From Ectocarpus siliculosus (lineage: Eukaryota; Sar; Phaeophyceae; Ectocarpales; Ectocarpaceae): DNA of 64,000 bases. The position numbers and the translations under genes are program-made. This document shows, piece after piece, positions 10,868-23,366 of this stretch (position 1 is its first letter; each line of letters begins with the position of its first letter). The notes under the pieces are model-generated. The model made no database searches, was not told the DNA's origin, and saw only the letters and a program-made list of their open reading frames with translations. The stretch spans positions 942,309-1,006,308 of the forward strand of contig FN649728.1 in the NCBI GenBank assembly GCA_000310025.1. The letters run 5' to 3'.

Positions 10868-13800
10868 CTCAAGAGAGAGAGAAAAGAATCCCCGAAAAAA
10901 ACAGTGCTTCAGAAACGGCCTCATCCACAGATAAGAGTGTATGACAGAGTAGGAATGAACTCATAGTGTTGTACGGTAGCCAACTTCTATTTCTATTCCC
11001 CGAGCAGTATACAGCTATAGCTATGTCTTTCCTCTGGGTCACAGTTCGAGCAAGACAGTTATTTTGGGTGGGCCTTCTTCGCCGAGTTTTGAATATTCTC
11101 TGCGCATAGACCATGACCCCATGGAACAATCCATCCACGTTGTCTCCATCTGATCCATTGATCAACAATGTGATACATAGGTAGCCGGAATTGCGGCCAA
11201 TACGACAACTATAACGCCCCGAGCGGAGGTAGCAAAGATGACATCGAGCGATTCACAAGAAAAAGATGCGAGTATTTATACTACGTGTATAATGTAGAAC
11301 AAGAGATAGATATCTGTCCCGTACCTAGACTCTGTTCATGCTTTTCCGCGAAAGCAAAGTACCATTTACCTTGGTATTGATGGGTGTTTCGGGTCGAATT
11401 TGCAGACACTCATCCACCATAACGAATTTTTGTAACAACAGCCACGGCTTCGCAAAAAGACATGAAAAAGTCGCCGTGTGCACGCCATTAATTATGGCAG
11501 AGAGTGACGCAGCTGACCCGTACTACCCCAAAATTCCCCCCGAGGGACACAGGATTTTGGAACGTCACCTCCAGCCAACCTTGCCTCCAGTAGAAGTTGA
11601 TTCAAGCGGACACCATCATGCACAACAGCTGACATCCCCCCCCCAAAAAACTGTTCATCCACTGCGCCAACGCTTGTCTGTCGACGCTGTTCGACCATAG
11701 ACATAGGTTACAGCAGTCGGGGATAGGAGGGTTGAAAATCGGTTGCCACGGTCTCGACCCACTACTGCTGTATTCAGATGGTAGCGCCCGTTCTTGTTCA
11801 TTACTTTGTAGACCATGCATCCAATGAAGTGTACGAAGCACTTGTATAATGGGAAGGTCTTAACTAGGGTCAACTGGCTGATTATGCTTCACACAACTGG
11901 CTCTCTCCGCCTCTAAGATCATCCATGTGTGTTCGTGCACAATCGCGAAGCTACACACGCACAATCGCGGTGGCAAGATAGTACAGCAGTGAGGATACAT
12001 CCATGTGTGGGGCTCACAGGGGTGGGGATCAGGGTCTAAAAAAGGACGTGCGGGCAGCACATCTCTTTTCGGGAAAAAAACCCTAGCGCACGCACACTTG
12101 TGGAGAGGCACACCGAGAAGTTGAACCCGCACATTTATTGCTGCAGGTGAAAAAGAAATGTTCATGAGGCCTGTCGGCGTTCATGGGTGCAGATGAACCG
12201 ATCCGCGGTTTCTTCTTTCAGGAAATTGACGGAGTGGTTGTTGTCTTCTGTAATAATGGAACAAATATCACTGAACGTTAATGCGTTGAACGTGTTTTAC
12301 ACGGGACGGTCCAATTTCCTCCGTGGCGTGAACCGCGAGCATGAACCGCGAGCATGACAGCACGAAATCGTGGCCTTGACGACTGACGACGGTTCACAAC
12401 TGAGATTGAAACGACGAAATCGTATCGTTCCAATATCCGTACAATTTGACAGAGTACCTGCGATCTCGTGAAATTTGTTGGGGGTAGAAGGCGGCGAGGC
12501 GTTTATTTAGCTATCTACATCCGGGAGAATGTATATATATATATATTGCAGGTCTTTTGGCGCTTGCCGCGCCGCGGCCATGACGATTGTGCCTACCGTA
12601 TGCCTGAGATTGGTCGGAATGAGGACGGATTCAACAATAATGCATCGTTGTCTGACCTGCCATCAACAGCAATACCACAGAGAACACCCCGCTTGTCAGA
12701 AGGCCAACCATAACTTTTCACGTTTGATTTGGGGTTATTGGTGCTTCGTGCCGCCGTCGAACTACGAGAAACGACTGTCTACTTGTTGATCGTCGCTCAG
12801 CAAAAACTGCTGCGACCATCCCTAAAAAAATAAAGAACCGGAAGGGGTGACGACAAAGCATGGATGAGTTGGATAAATACTACCTGAGGAGTCAGATTGT
12901 AGGCTGTGGAGAGAGGCACGGAGTTTGAGAGGGAGGGGTCGACACCTGTCTTCCCAATGCAAACGTTAAGCGTGTATTTCACCATGTATTTCTGGTCGTA
13001 GATGGAAAGTATATATCGTGTGAGGGCCCCATGTCGCAGAACCCGCTGCTTCGTTGTTGGGTCATTCTTCGTGCATGATGCTACCGTATCACAGCTATAC
13101 TCCTGTTTCAGGCATCGTGTAGTTGCTGGGTTTCGACCAGAATGACGTTTGTTGTTTTCTTTCGAGTTACTTAATAATTATCGGTTTCTAGATCACCAAG
13201 AGTGGAGAGAGAGAGAGAAAAGGGGGGTAAGAATCGGCGCTAGAAACACCCCAGCCTCGCGCGTGATCCCCCCCTCCAAAACCTTACTCTCTCTTTCTCT
13301 CTGCTCGCAAGTCAGTTATTGTATCCAGCCGGGAAATCCGACTACTGCTACTGTACGCAGGGGTCTGGAATGACCAAGTCCCCAAATGGTACTCGACCAT
13401 TCAACCACATCATCCACAATATACCCTTAACAAATTCTAGATACGTAGCCAAAGGAAATGAGGGCTTCATGCCATTTCCGTTCCCCCACCTTCGAAAGAA
13501 AAGGGGTGGGTGGGCGGGAAAAGACACTACTTCCTGGGGCCACCTGTCTGTGTTGGCCAGTGCCTCAATCCTTCGGCGTGCTCACGTACTCCGAGGTCCT
13601 CTCTCGCGCTCACGAGCGCAACAACCAACGAATACGGCACACGTGTGCTCTCTCCATTGGTGTCCAAAGGTTCGGGGGGCACGCGAAATGCGCTCTACAT
13701 GTATGTGGCCCCGATTTTCCAACAATGATTGCGTTCCAACTCTTACGTTACAGCAACAAACGTCAGTTTATTCCGTCTCCGACAACAAACTTGGCTGTTT

Positions 13801-14596
13801 TCGTACTTACTGCTTTTCTACCGTAGTCCATGGCATCACTTTGTGGCACGCCATGGCTGTAGTTTTTTCAGCTCCCATTTGCCTCGCTGTTCTTCGTTCC
13901 ATTGTTTCTCGCCCTAAGTCGTTCTTGCACCCGTTTGACGGCGATTAAGATCGTAGTTGAGAACTCTCTCGGTTGGGGAATGGGCACATCGTATTTGTTT
14001 TCAGCAATTTCGACCGGGAAGGCAGGTAACCCACGAACGAGGGAGTCGAAATCGGTAGTACTGAAAGGCCCTGCGAAGAAGGTGGGACTCGTACAACAAT
14101 ACCCAGTGCATTTCGTTCCGGGGAGGGGGAGCCATATAAACAGCGTTGGAGTCACGTTTCGGCTATCATGCAAAGAGCGTACTGCAATAGTCCAAGACGC
14201 CGCGGAGGTAAATGATATTCATGGAGGAAGTGACACCACCGGGGTCTGGCAGCGACGGGACGTTGGAAAGGTTCACAAAGAACAGTTCAACGGCTCACAA
14301 AGGAACAGTTCAACGAGTTGAACGAGTTTCCGCAGGGCGAACGAAGCCACTCGTTGGCAACGTTAGGCAGCAACACATTCTTATTTAATCCGATGGGAGG
14401 ATCTACAGTGTGAACGAGAATAGACATAGTGGGATACTGCTGTGGGAGGCAATTCTTACGAAGATTGGAATTAGATACTTCGTATGAGTTATGGAAGGGC
14501 AGCTTCGCGCGCCGTTAATACTTCACAAACTACTGAAAACCACAGCGCTTCAACCACATGCGCAGGATAAGGGCGCGCGACGCAGCGACTGCGACC
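10868..14596. other. stretch with no recognised gene, upstream of the Zn2Cys6 gene
   Basis: Contains an (AT)n run near 12530-12546 and (GA)/(CT) runs near 13205 and 13290. No open frame resembles a known protein. The promoter of the gene starting at 14597 should lie at its right end; I see no clear core motif. Confidence 0.4.
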
Positions 14597-14715
14597 ATGA
14601 ATCCCAGTGGCAGCACGGGCGGGCGCGTGCTTGCATTGAGCAATTTTGGGATGTGCAGGAGCTGCTTGGAATGCGGGCGACGGAAAAAGAAGTGCGATGG
14701 CCGGACACCCTGCAG
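14597..14715 (+). CDS. exon 1: Zn2Cys6 binuclear cluster start
   Basis: The first ATG in frame is at 14597. The exon gives 39 codons plus AG before GTGTGTGAGG. It carries Cys ligands at CxxC, x6, C, x5, C with a KKKCDG basic stretch typical of the GAL4-type fold. The remaining two cysteines fall after the splice. Confidence 0.6.
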
Positions 14716-17700
14716 GTGTGTGAGGTATCTACACTGACGCTGGATGGTCACACTTATCCTGTAGACTATACCCTTCATTTTGTGGGTTTTGGAATGTGAT
14801 ATTTTATCCTACTACTGTAGTATGAATTACAAGGCTCCTCTCCGGGAGTTTGTTGACTTTCTTGCAAAGGGGCGGCGCCAAAGGATATTGCTACTGTACT
14901 AAGGGTTGATATATGTCAGCATTGGTACACTACTGGCTTTCGTACAAAGTATAACATGTGTCGTCCGAAGGTGGAGTAGAACAAGGTTATCACCAACTTG
15001 AGCAATGAGCACAGGTTAAAGAAAGTTAGCAGCTTGAATCTCCACATGAGCAGCGGGCTGAGGGGCGGGGGGACGATGTGATGTGCTGCGGGTTTTGACA
15101 AGTTTTTCATGGCGTATTGGCCCATTCGGATCATGGCCCGACCATCCGCTCGCATGGCCTGTTGTATCTGCTGGCATGGCGAGCCCCGTGGCCCTTAGAA
15201 AGGGGCATGCCAAAAGATCCGCTGGTAACACGGTGCTTACGTGAATGATTCTGAAAATATCATAGCATGTGCGGGGAAACCTTCTTGAATTTCCATTTGT
15301 CTTCTTGTGTGCGGAATTCTGTGCGTGCCTGCAGGCTACCGTCATCCTTGCCACACCCCCTACTGCTGTAAGCCGCTGCGTGTCTCTCTCATGACTATAC
15401 CACCCGTTGCTCACGGTGTGTGCGGTTGGTGTCTCGCGCCAGTTACAAACGTGTAGCTGTTCATGCGCATGTCCGTATTTCTTTCTTCTCCTCCTTTTGT
15501 GGTTTGGAAACATCGAAATGATTCATGGACTTCGTCGTACTCCGTATATGCGAGGCTCGGGAGGTTGGTTATTGACCTGTCGGAGCCAATCGATACCAAA
15601 CATTTACATATGTGACCCCGTTCCCAGACAAAGGGCGCCGGGCATTTGTCAGATATTATTTGCGTCAATGGCTATGGAACCCTGTGGTGGAAATAGTCGG
15701 ATCTAGATTTTCGACAAGAGGCCTCTTTTTGAACCGTGGCTCATGCCGAAACCGTCGGTGATTTTCCACGTGGAGCTCGCGTCGTAATTATTGATTCGGA
15801 ACCCGGAGCTCGTTTTTTCCCACCACTATCGGCACGCTTACGCGTACCGCGTCGCGCAACTGACACACGTCTCGCACCAGCAACGGTAAGGCATCATCAC
15901 CTACCTGAATTCCACCGGACGCACCTGTGTAGACAATCAACGGCCCGGACCTACATCACCCGTGCATCAGTGTAACGTACGGCCGTGACCCCCCTTCCTG
16001 TGCGCATTGTAAAGCCGTTGCCTGGAAGTTGGGGTTCGATGCACCTACAGCAAGCGGAAGTGGCACCAGCCTGGGGCTGGGCACCAGCAGCAGCTGCACC
16101 ATCTACGTGGTACTGTTGCCATGCAATCGACGGACGCATCATCCGGCGAATTGCTGGCCTGCGGCATGCTACGTGTACCTCTTAAGAGGTTCGTCGTCAT
16201 TATTTGCCACTCGTGATTGTTTGGACAGCAGTAGAAAAAAAAAAGGACATCTTGAGCTTGTGTCACACAAACTGTGTGTGCAACACGCATTCAAGCTTCA
16301 TAGTAGTATTTAGGATAGGTGGGTGTAGGAAAGAGAAGAATGAAACATTCTGAAATTGCTGCTCATTGACATTGGCAAATACCACACTTGAGTGAGCTTC
16401 ACAACCTCCAAACACACGTTTGACGTAGGGTACGTCGAAGCCGCAGGTACGAGATGAAGGAGAACAATGGTGTTCTCGACGTCGAAGAGGCGTCCACGTC
16501 GTGCGTGTCATATCGGTCGAGAGCTTTTTGCACAATCTTACCCCGCCCAAACGCATGTTCTATTTCCCAGGTGCAGATTTAGTGCATCTCCGGCGACTGG
16601 CCTCGTGGGCATGGAGGAGAACGCATTCCTCAGTGACTTTTTCGGCTGCGTTGGGTTCCTGCCCCTCACCACCGAAAGGTGCAGATCTAACTTTTGGCGG
16701 CAAACACTGCAGGGCGCACCGCCGCCGAGAGTACCCCGTATTGTCCTGCATGTTGTCAATGGAGTTTTGGCCGAGGGGGGGGATAGGATTCTCCCGAGCG
16801 ATCGTAGCTCGTACCCTTACAGCCAATCGTCCAAATCAAGATTTCCGTGCGATTGACTGTTACCGCCAGCCACGTCCGCGAAGCGATGGTGAGTATGATG
16901 ACCGGCCCAACTGCTCAACAACAGCTGGGCGCTCTGGACGACTCCCCCGATCAAGGCCAGCTCGGCGCCATCTTCACCGAGGACGGTATCACCACGGGAA
17001 ATCAGCTCTCGACGGGTCCCTCCGCTTGCACCTTTTGGTGTGCCGTTGGTGTGGGGGCCCTTGTGAAGGGAACTCCCGTTGCCTCGGTGAGAACGTGCCG
17101 TGTTTTCTTGGCCCACCCTACGCGAGACTAAGCGCCGTCGTTCCCGCATGATGGGCGCTCATCCCTGCGTACCTACTGCTGATTGACCCCCTACCTACAG
17201 AGGTCGCCGGTGATACATCGCCCAAGGGGGCACACGAGTGTGCATTTTGGAAGCCCTGGCCCCCGTTCTGTTGGGCGCTCTACTCCAGCGTGATCAAGCC
17301 GTTTGGTCTGGTAGAATTTCGTAGCGTTGATAGCCAAACCAATGTATTCTAATACTGTATGGAGGATGGGCTTTCTAGATTCACAGTATGAAACCCATTG
17401 AGAATTCCTATATCCTATACAATGACGCATCGTATGTGTGCGCTTGGCCGGTTTATCTGGCGCCAGTCTACACACTTCTGTGTGCGACGCATCTACCAGG
17501 GTCACATAGGAGGAAGGTCGCACAGGGTCCATATTTGTTTGGTTGATTACCATGGAGTTCGTTGCCGTAGGTTTTATCGCGGAAAGGGTTCAGCCGCCCT
17601 CCCATGTTCCTCATCTATCACATTCATTCACAACCGTTCCGAATCTCCGCTCAAAATCTTCCGATATCCGAACTGGTTCAACTAAGGAGGACGCCTTCCG

Positions 17701-20700
17701 TGGTCACAACCCAACTGCCGTGAAAAGGGAAAGCATATATTAATCACTAAAATTGACCCAGAAAGTCCCGCCAAACGCGACGTGAGCAACCCCCCCGCAA
17801 AAAAAAAAGAAAAACAAGAAGTCCTCATCCAAAACGATTTTTTTTACATGCTGTATGGGACCGAAGTGTATTCGCCGCCGGGGTTGGGTCGGCCTAGGCA
17901 TTTCTCACACGTGCACCCAAAACAATAAATTGTTGTGTGTCAATGTAGGACCATTGCACAGGAACAACATAAACAGATGCAAACATAAACAGATGCAAAC
18001 ATAAACAAATGACTAATATATCAACATCATCAGATCGGGGGCAGAGGTGGTTAGCGATAAAGCGTATATGAGGAAGACGTACGGCTGATGTTCGTGCCAC
18101 CTTCCATCATCAGTCCGGCAACAGTCCAGCACACGTCTGGCTGGAATTCTGCCATACCCGCCTTGCTCTCCTCAACTTCAGCCAATATCCTTTCACTGGG
18201 TCTTTCGACGATTATTTCCCGGCTTCCTCTCCCGCCCATGTTCGATGGTGCTTTCGGTCTTTGTGTCCGGCTCGATTACACAATGCCATACTGATTCAGA
18301 TTCAGGCACCGTGTGACAGAGGGGGGTTATTGTTCGTTTACGTGCCCCCTAGCCATGTGCGCGAGATTCCAAGCAAGCTACGACTTTAGTGATCACGATC
18401 GAAGGTGGCGGGAAAACTGAAGAAGGGTCCGGGTGCCACTAACTCTGTAGCTGATGCATGACGCAAGACTAGCCACAAAAGCAGATGTAGACTCGGAGTC
18501 CAGCGAGGAGGGAAGGGCGGTGAGGAGAGGGAAAGGGGGCGGGGGGTTGGAGAAGACGAGCAAGAAGGGGATGAGGACGAGGGGGAGCAAGAGCAAGAAG
18601 AGGAGCCAGAAGTAAGCTCAAGGCGGCCAAAAATGCACCTTGAAACGGCATTTATTTGAAAGTGGTAAGCGGAACGGAACACTCTGCAGAATTGCGAGCT
18701 TCTAGTATTGTCCGCGGTTTCCGTCGAGCTTTGGGGTCTTGCACGCGCACAGACGCGTGCTGCTGCTTCTCCAGGCTTTGTAGTTGCATTGAAAATTGAT
18801 TCGAGGATGTGGTGTGGTTGATGTGGACGGTGTGTGGGTTCTTCACCAGCGCCTTCCTGGTGCAGGCAGGCACATTTTTGAGAAAGTGTTTCACCTGTAC
18901 AACATCAGGTCAACAGGTTGAAAAAACTGAAGACAACAAAAAAAGGGTAAAGTATATTCATTGATGTGGAGCCCTCCGGGGGGTTACGTAGGTGCGCAGA
19001 AAAACTGTCTGCGCACACCCTTGGTAGTAGCAGTACAAATGTCCGATCACTTTTCTGGATCAGATATCCATGCATACAACAGCCTTTCTATCCGTTCGCG
19101 ACGGCGTCGTACCGAGAAACGGTGAACAAAAATGGAGGAAAAGTGGAGGATCGGAGGCAACCCTGACCAGGGCAATATGTACTACAATAGTCTACAACCG
19201 TGATGACATTGATAACGTTCTCTTGCGTCGCCCCCGGCAAGCAAGTCGCCGTGGGGGGGGGCTTTGCCAGCAACAAATTGAACTGAAAATAGTATCATAG
19301 GCCACAATCCACATTGTAGAGGGTATGCAATACACGGTGCACTAGGATACAGTATAGTTCACTAAATCAGACCCCCCACTCTCGATTTGGTCCTCATCAT
19401 CCGAAGTTAGTACGCGAAGGATTCATTCCGTCGCACTACTTGAAAGTGGAGTAGGTGTTTTTTTGTCGTTGTTTTTTTTTCTTGGGCACGCTGCACACCG
19501 TTGTGTGAGACTGAATACGACAGCCTTGGACTGCCCCCGACCGCCAAAACGTTTGGCCAACGGAACATGTACTCTATCAAGCTTAAGGTGCATCCCCTTC
19601 CATCAGAGTTGGAAGTCGGGTTCCAATCCTTGTTGCTTGCATACGTAGCTTGCCTTCGAGTTATATCTTCGCGAAGTTCATATTGCATTATGTAGTGCCC
19701 CCGCATGGGCATCGTTGGAAAAAAAGCGGGTAGGCACGTGTTGGCTAGCCTCTCGAGTGGTGTTGCGGTACTACTCGCGGCGTGGATACTTCAGTCATTC
19801 TTCGCGGTGTTGTTTTTTCTTCTGCATGTTTTTTCGGATCCTGCTGCCTCCACGCCGGTATCGGATGGTTCTCACACAAAATACTGTTGCTCTCCACAAA
19901 AAACAATATAATTGGGCAAGCTTTCATCACCTTCACATATGTGTTTTCACCATACATTACGCGGTGCCACGCCTTTCCACTCTTACCCGCGCACGGGAGC
20001 AAATTCCCATAAGTTTTTCAACTTTGTCGCCGTCTTCATTTGTATCTCCCTTTTCACCGTCGTCATTGAATACTCTCGGGTGCGATTGGGACCCCCGCGC
20101 CCCCAGTGGGCGCGGGGGCCGTCCAGTACCCTAGTTATAGTTATGCGCAGTGCTGCAGTACGTAATACGTGTGCCCCCTTGAATCCCCCGCGAAGTTGAA
20201 CACCTCCACAATGTCTCTCCAAAGGTTACCAACTACTCCCGACTGGCGAGAGGTGCACTGGATGCCTACACCGGCCCTGTGGATGTCGAGGTGGCAAAGT
20301 GAGTTACGCGGACAAATTGCAACACGAGGGCACCTTGTACTGGGACCCATGCATTATCTTGTTGTTTTATCAGGTGGCACGTGCTTGTTGGAGGTATTTG
20401 TTCTTACTGCTTTTGGCTTTTTTGGCCACGTATATCATTGGACAGAACCCGAGCACTCCATTTGCCTGGCAATGCAATCAAGCCTAGGCACCGAATACCA
20501 CACAATATGTGACACGCCCTGCACCAGTTTTCTACGGGGCGATTTGTCCTCATCAGTGACGTGGACAATACCGACCGATGCGTACTTGGAGGTGAACTTC
20601 CAATGCGACAATTTTGGGCATTGACGCCTCGTTCTTTTGTTGAAGAACCCGAGCATCCCAACTCAGTCCAAGGGGTGGCATCTTGCATGGCACACGGTGG

Positions 20701-21083
20701 CCTTCCCCTTCGACCCTTATACCGCAACCCTTTTTTTCTCCTCGCGTCAGGGCTTCGGCGATTCTGGGATACTTGCTCGGTTTCATGGGAGAAACGGTGA
20801 GCTTGACTCCGGTGCGAGGTACGGCATGTTGATCGTTCTACCCGCGTCGTGCACACGTGGAGCAGCTCCTACCCTTGCAAAGAGGCGATCGCGTAGTCAC
20901 CGCACTCTTTCCGTTGTCAACGACGCTTCAAATTAAGAATTGGCTACAGTACTCCCACATGTTTTCGCCGCGATGTACGTACGTGTTTCCGTGCTTCAGG
21001 CGAAGTATGAAGAGTACATGAAGCTTTCGGCATCCTTCTTGGCCACTGCCATCCAGCAAGGGTCTACTGATATGTTGCCATCG
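14597..21083 (+). CDS. Zn2Cys6-type putative transcription factor, 5' exons
   Basis: Exon 1 (14597-14715, donor GTGTGT) starts at ATG and encodes CRSCLECGRRKKKCDGRTPC. Its CLEC-x6-C-x5-C spacing fits the first four ligands of a fungal Zn2Cys6 DNA-binding cluster; the last two must lie in an exon I could not place. Further exons: about 16581-16678 (ENAFLSDFFGCVGFLPL), 16870-17086 (EAMVSMMTGPTAQ to GVGALVKGTPVAS), 20225-20298 (VTNYSRLARGALDAY to VDVEVAK) and 21000-21083 (AKYEEYMKLSASFLATA). Joins checked by phase: 16678 (AG) with 16870 (C) gives Ser, and 17086 and 20225 are both phase 0. Each uses AG acceptors and GT donors, mostly GTGAG. At least one exon between 20298 and 21000 is missing from my reading. 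Probably a nuclear regulator; target unknown. Confidence 0.6.
18504..18614 (+). repeat. long purine-rich tract in an intron
   Basis: About 110 bases are over 90% purine on +, with several G runs of 4-8 (GGGGGC, GGGGGG, GGGG, GGGGG). Such polypurine/polypyrimidine DNA can form triplex or G-quadruplex structures. It lies inside the large intron between the exons ending at 17086 and starting at 20225. Confidence 0.7.
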
Positions 21084-21431
21084 GTGAGTTCGACGCCATT
21101 GCCTTTTGTTGAGCTATTGCAAAGTCGGGAGCTGCCTTCCTTGCAAATTGGCTCTACAAAACCGATCGCCACTTGCTCCCCTAAAATCACATACCCCAAC
21201 AGAACGGTCCATATCCCAATTCCGTTCACTTTCTGTAGGCCTAAATGTTATGGAGGAACAAGAAATAAAAAGGGAAGGGAGCAAGTCGGTTGCTCCTAGC
21301 TTCGGGTACTCACAATTGCTGTTTGGTATCTTGTTTTAGCTTTCTTAGACCAGGTCCGCTCAGCGCCCAATCGGAGAGTGAGGGAGCGGGGCTGGGATTT
21401 TGATCCTCCTTCAAGCTACTGCATATACCCC

Positions 21432-22114
21432 TAAACGACGCCAAATATCCCTATCCAACGAAAATTCGAAGTACCCAATAAGCGCTCATACAACGTTCAT
21501 GAAACTCTCATAGAACGCTTATACACTACTGTAGTTGCTCCATACATAAACCACCAATGTATCAGTAACACCAAGGCTCCTCTGGGGGTAGGCAAGCAAA
21601 CACTACTGCACCAATGACCTTCGCGAAACTTGTTTGCCATCGGAATAACTGTTGTATTCTGTAGATGGCGCGTGAGCATGCACATTGGTTATGCTTTTTG
21701 CTGTAGCATTCAGGGGGTACATGTAGAGTAGCGCTCACCCACGGCGGCGCCCAAACATGCTTTTCGGGGTATTACTACGCCATCTAACACGACTCGATAG
21801 TCTTATCCACCCATGCCTTGGGGCTTGCGTCGAGCACGTACGGGTGGGGAGGCTTCGCCGATCGAGAGCTGCTGCCCGAAGACCACTGGTTTGATCGCGT
21901 GTGTGATCGGGACGAAGAAGAACTCAGGCCCAACCATCGAGAAATAGTATTTTACCAGGATTTCAACGGTGTGAGGCGTAGCCGCGCTATCCAAGGTTGC
22001 CAGAGGTTGAGGTCGACCAGAATGTGGGTGGGAGACGCGCACGTATTGACGGCAGATGGGGCCTCGGGCAGGATCGTTGGTGTGCGTGCAGTAGACTCTA
22101 AGCGCCGCCGGCTT
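21432..22114. repeat. 683-bp direct repeat flanking E1, left copy
   Basis: Runs from TAAACGACGCC to CCGCCGGCTT and matches 28481-29163 with no difference that I could find. Outside sequence differs on both sides (CCCC before it, element E1 after it). It contains a 100-codon open frame on each strand, neither recognised. Confidence 0.9.
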
Positions 22115-22261
22115 AGCAAAGTCGGGTAACGTGTGACAGCTACAGAGCGCGTGAAGCAACGGAAGGACAGCAGCAGCCGCCTAACGCAGTAGCGGCGGCA
22201 GTTTAGAAAAGGACGGGACGGGACACGGCGCAAGCATTGGGGAAGTGACCAGCACGCGACT

Positions 22262-22275
22262 CTCCATATAAAGGT
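22262..22275 (+). promoter_or_regulatory. TATA-like element of E1
   Basis: CTCCATATAAAGGTGTGTA lies about 4 kb before the recombinase gene. E2 keeps the block as CTCCATATAATAAGGTGTG near 57381-57399, although surrounding sequence has diverged. Promoter activity is inference. Confidence 0.35.
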
Positions 22276-22454
22276 GTGTACTCGTGTCCAACATCCATCG
22301 TGTCGGCCGTGTTCCTATTCGCGTCCCGCTACTCTTGGGACCTCATCGCTGCATGCATTTAGCACGAGGGGGGAGGGTGCAGTAAGATAAGCGGCGGCAA
22401 GCCACCGCAGTCTCGCTCGCCGCGCCGCTCAGATAGGTCCCTTCCCAAACATGG

Positions 22455-22547
22455 GATGCGGTTCATCCCAACCGAGACGTACTCTCGCTGAAGAAAAAAA
22501 ATGCGGTTCGTCCCAACCGAGACGTACTCTCTCTGAAGAAAAAAAAT
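22455..22547. repeat. short tandem duplication in E1
   Basis: Two units of about 46 bp, TGCGGTTC(A/G)TCCCAACC start and CTGAAGAAAAAAAA end. E2 has a single unit at the matching place (about 57578-57620). Confidence 0.65.
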
Positions 22548-23366
22548 CAACGGCAAAAAGAAAGTGCGGGGCCTGTTGTATGGTCGCACGCTGACTTGTC
22601 GCGGTTGATAGCAGCCATTGTACTGCACGGGGTGGAGGAACCCTGCGGCATCGGACATAACCAATCGACCCGCGGCAGTAGGGCATGATGCTGTCACGAG
22701 TATGCACATGAGGCAGGTGCCTTGTTTTCTGTTTCCCCCGGCTTACTAGGGACTACTTGCCGGTACAATCTTGTCTGTGCCGCGCACAGAGGGGCATATA
22801 GCTGAAGGAATCGACGATAATATGCCCACTCACGTAAGCAATCGTCTCCACGGATGGTATTGACAAGTCCCCACTGATGGTATCGACAAGTCCCATGGCA
22901 TACAAAGCGGCCGCATACGTAATCGGAAAGTGCATTCAACAGCATTCACGGGAACGGATAAAAGCAAAAACACATGCATGCGAGAGAAAGACTCAAAGAA
23001 AAAGACTGAAAAACAAAGAAGACGAGAAAAAAAAAAACGAGACAGCGAACTACGTGCTGTATGCATAAGGAAAAAGAAGATGAGAAAAAAATAGGGGGGG
23101 GAGGTGAAAGTGACACGCGAGGTTCGAACTCGCGAGGAACGTCAGGTAGCGGTCCATGTGAGTGCATCACGGTCTCGAGGGGCATCACGTCAAATTTATT
23201 GCCGCTGTGACACAAACCTTCTATAAGAATACGTCACGTCCATCGACGATTAAGCGACCAAAAACGCCCGGACAGCAATTGATGCATGCCAAAAACTCGT
23301 CAACCTGCCGTGGGATTGTCTATGCGGAAGTGATATCAATGAAAAAAAAAAAACAAGGACACGCAC

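Noticed and set aside
21803-22159. 118-codon minus ORF in the 683-bp repeat (and its + strand partner)
   Set aside because: Both strands are open over the same stretch and neither resembles a known protein; duplication alone is no evidence of coding.
23117-23133. tRNA-like T arm on minus (GCGAG TTCGAAC CTCGC)
   Set aside because: The stem-loop is perfect, but there is no D arm, no convincing anticodon arm, and only a partly wobble-paired acceptor stem upstream. It may be a chance or tRNA-derived fragment.
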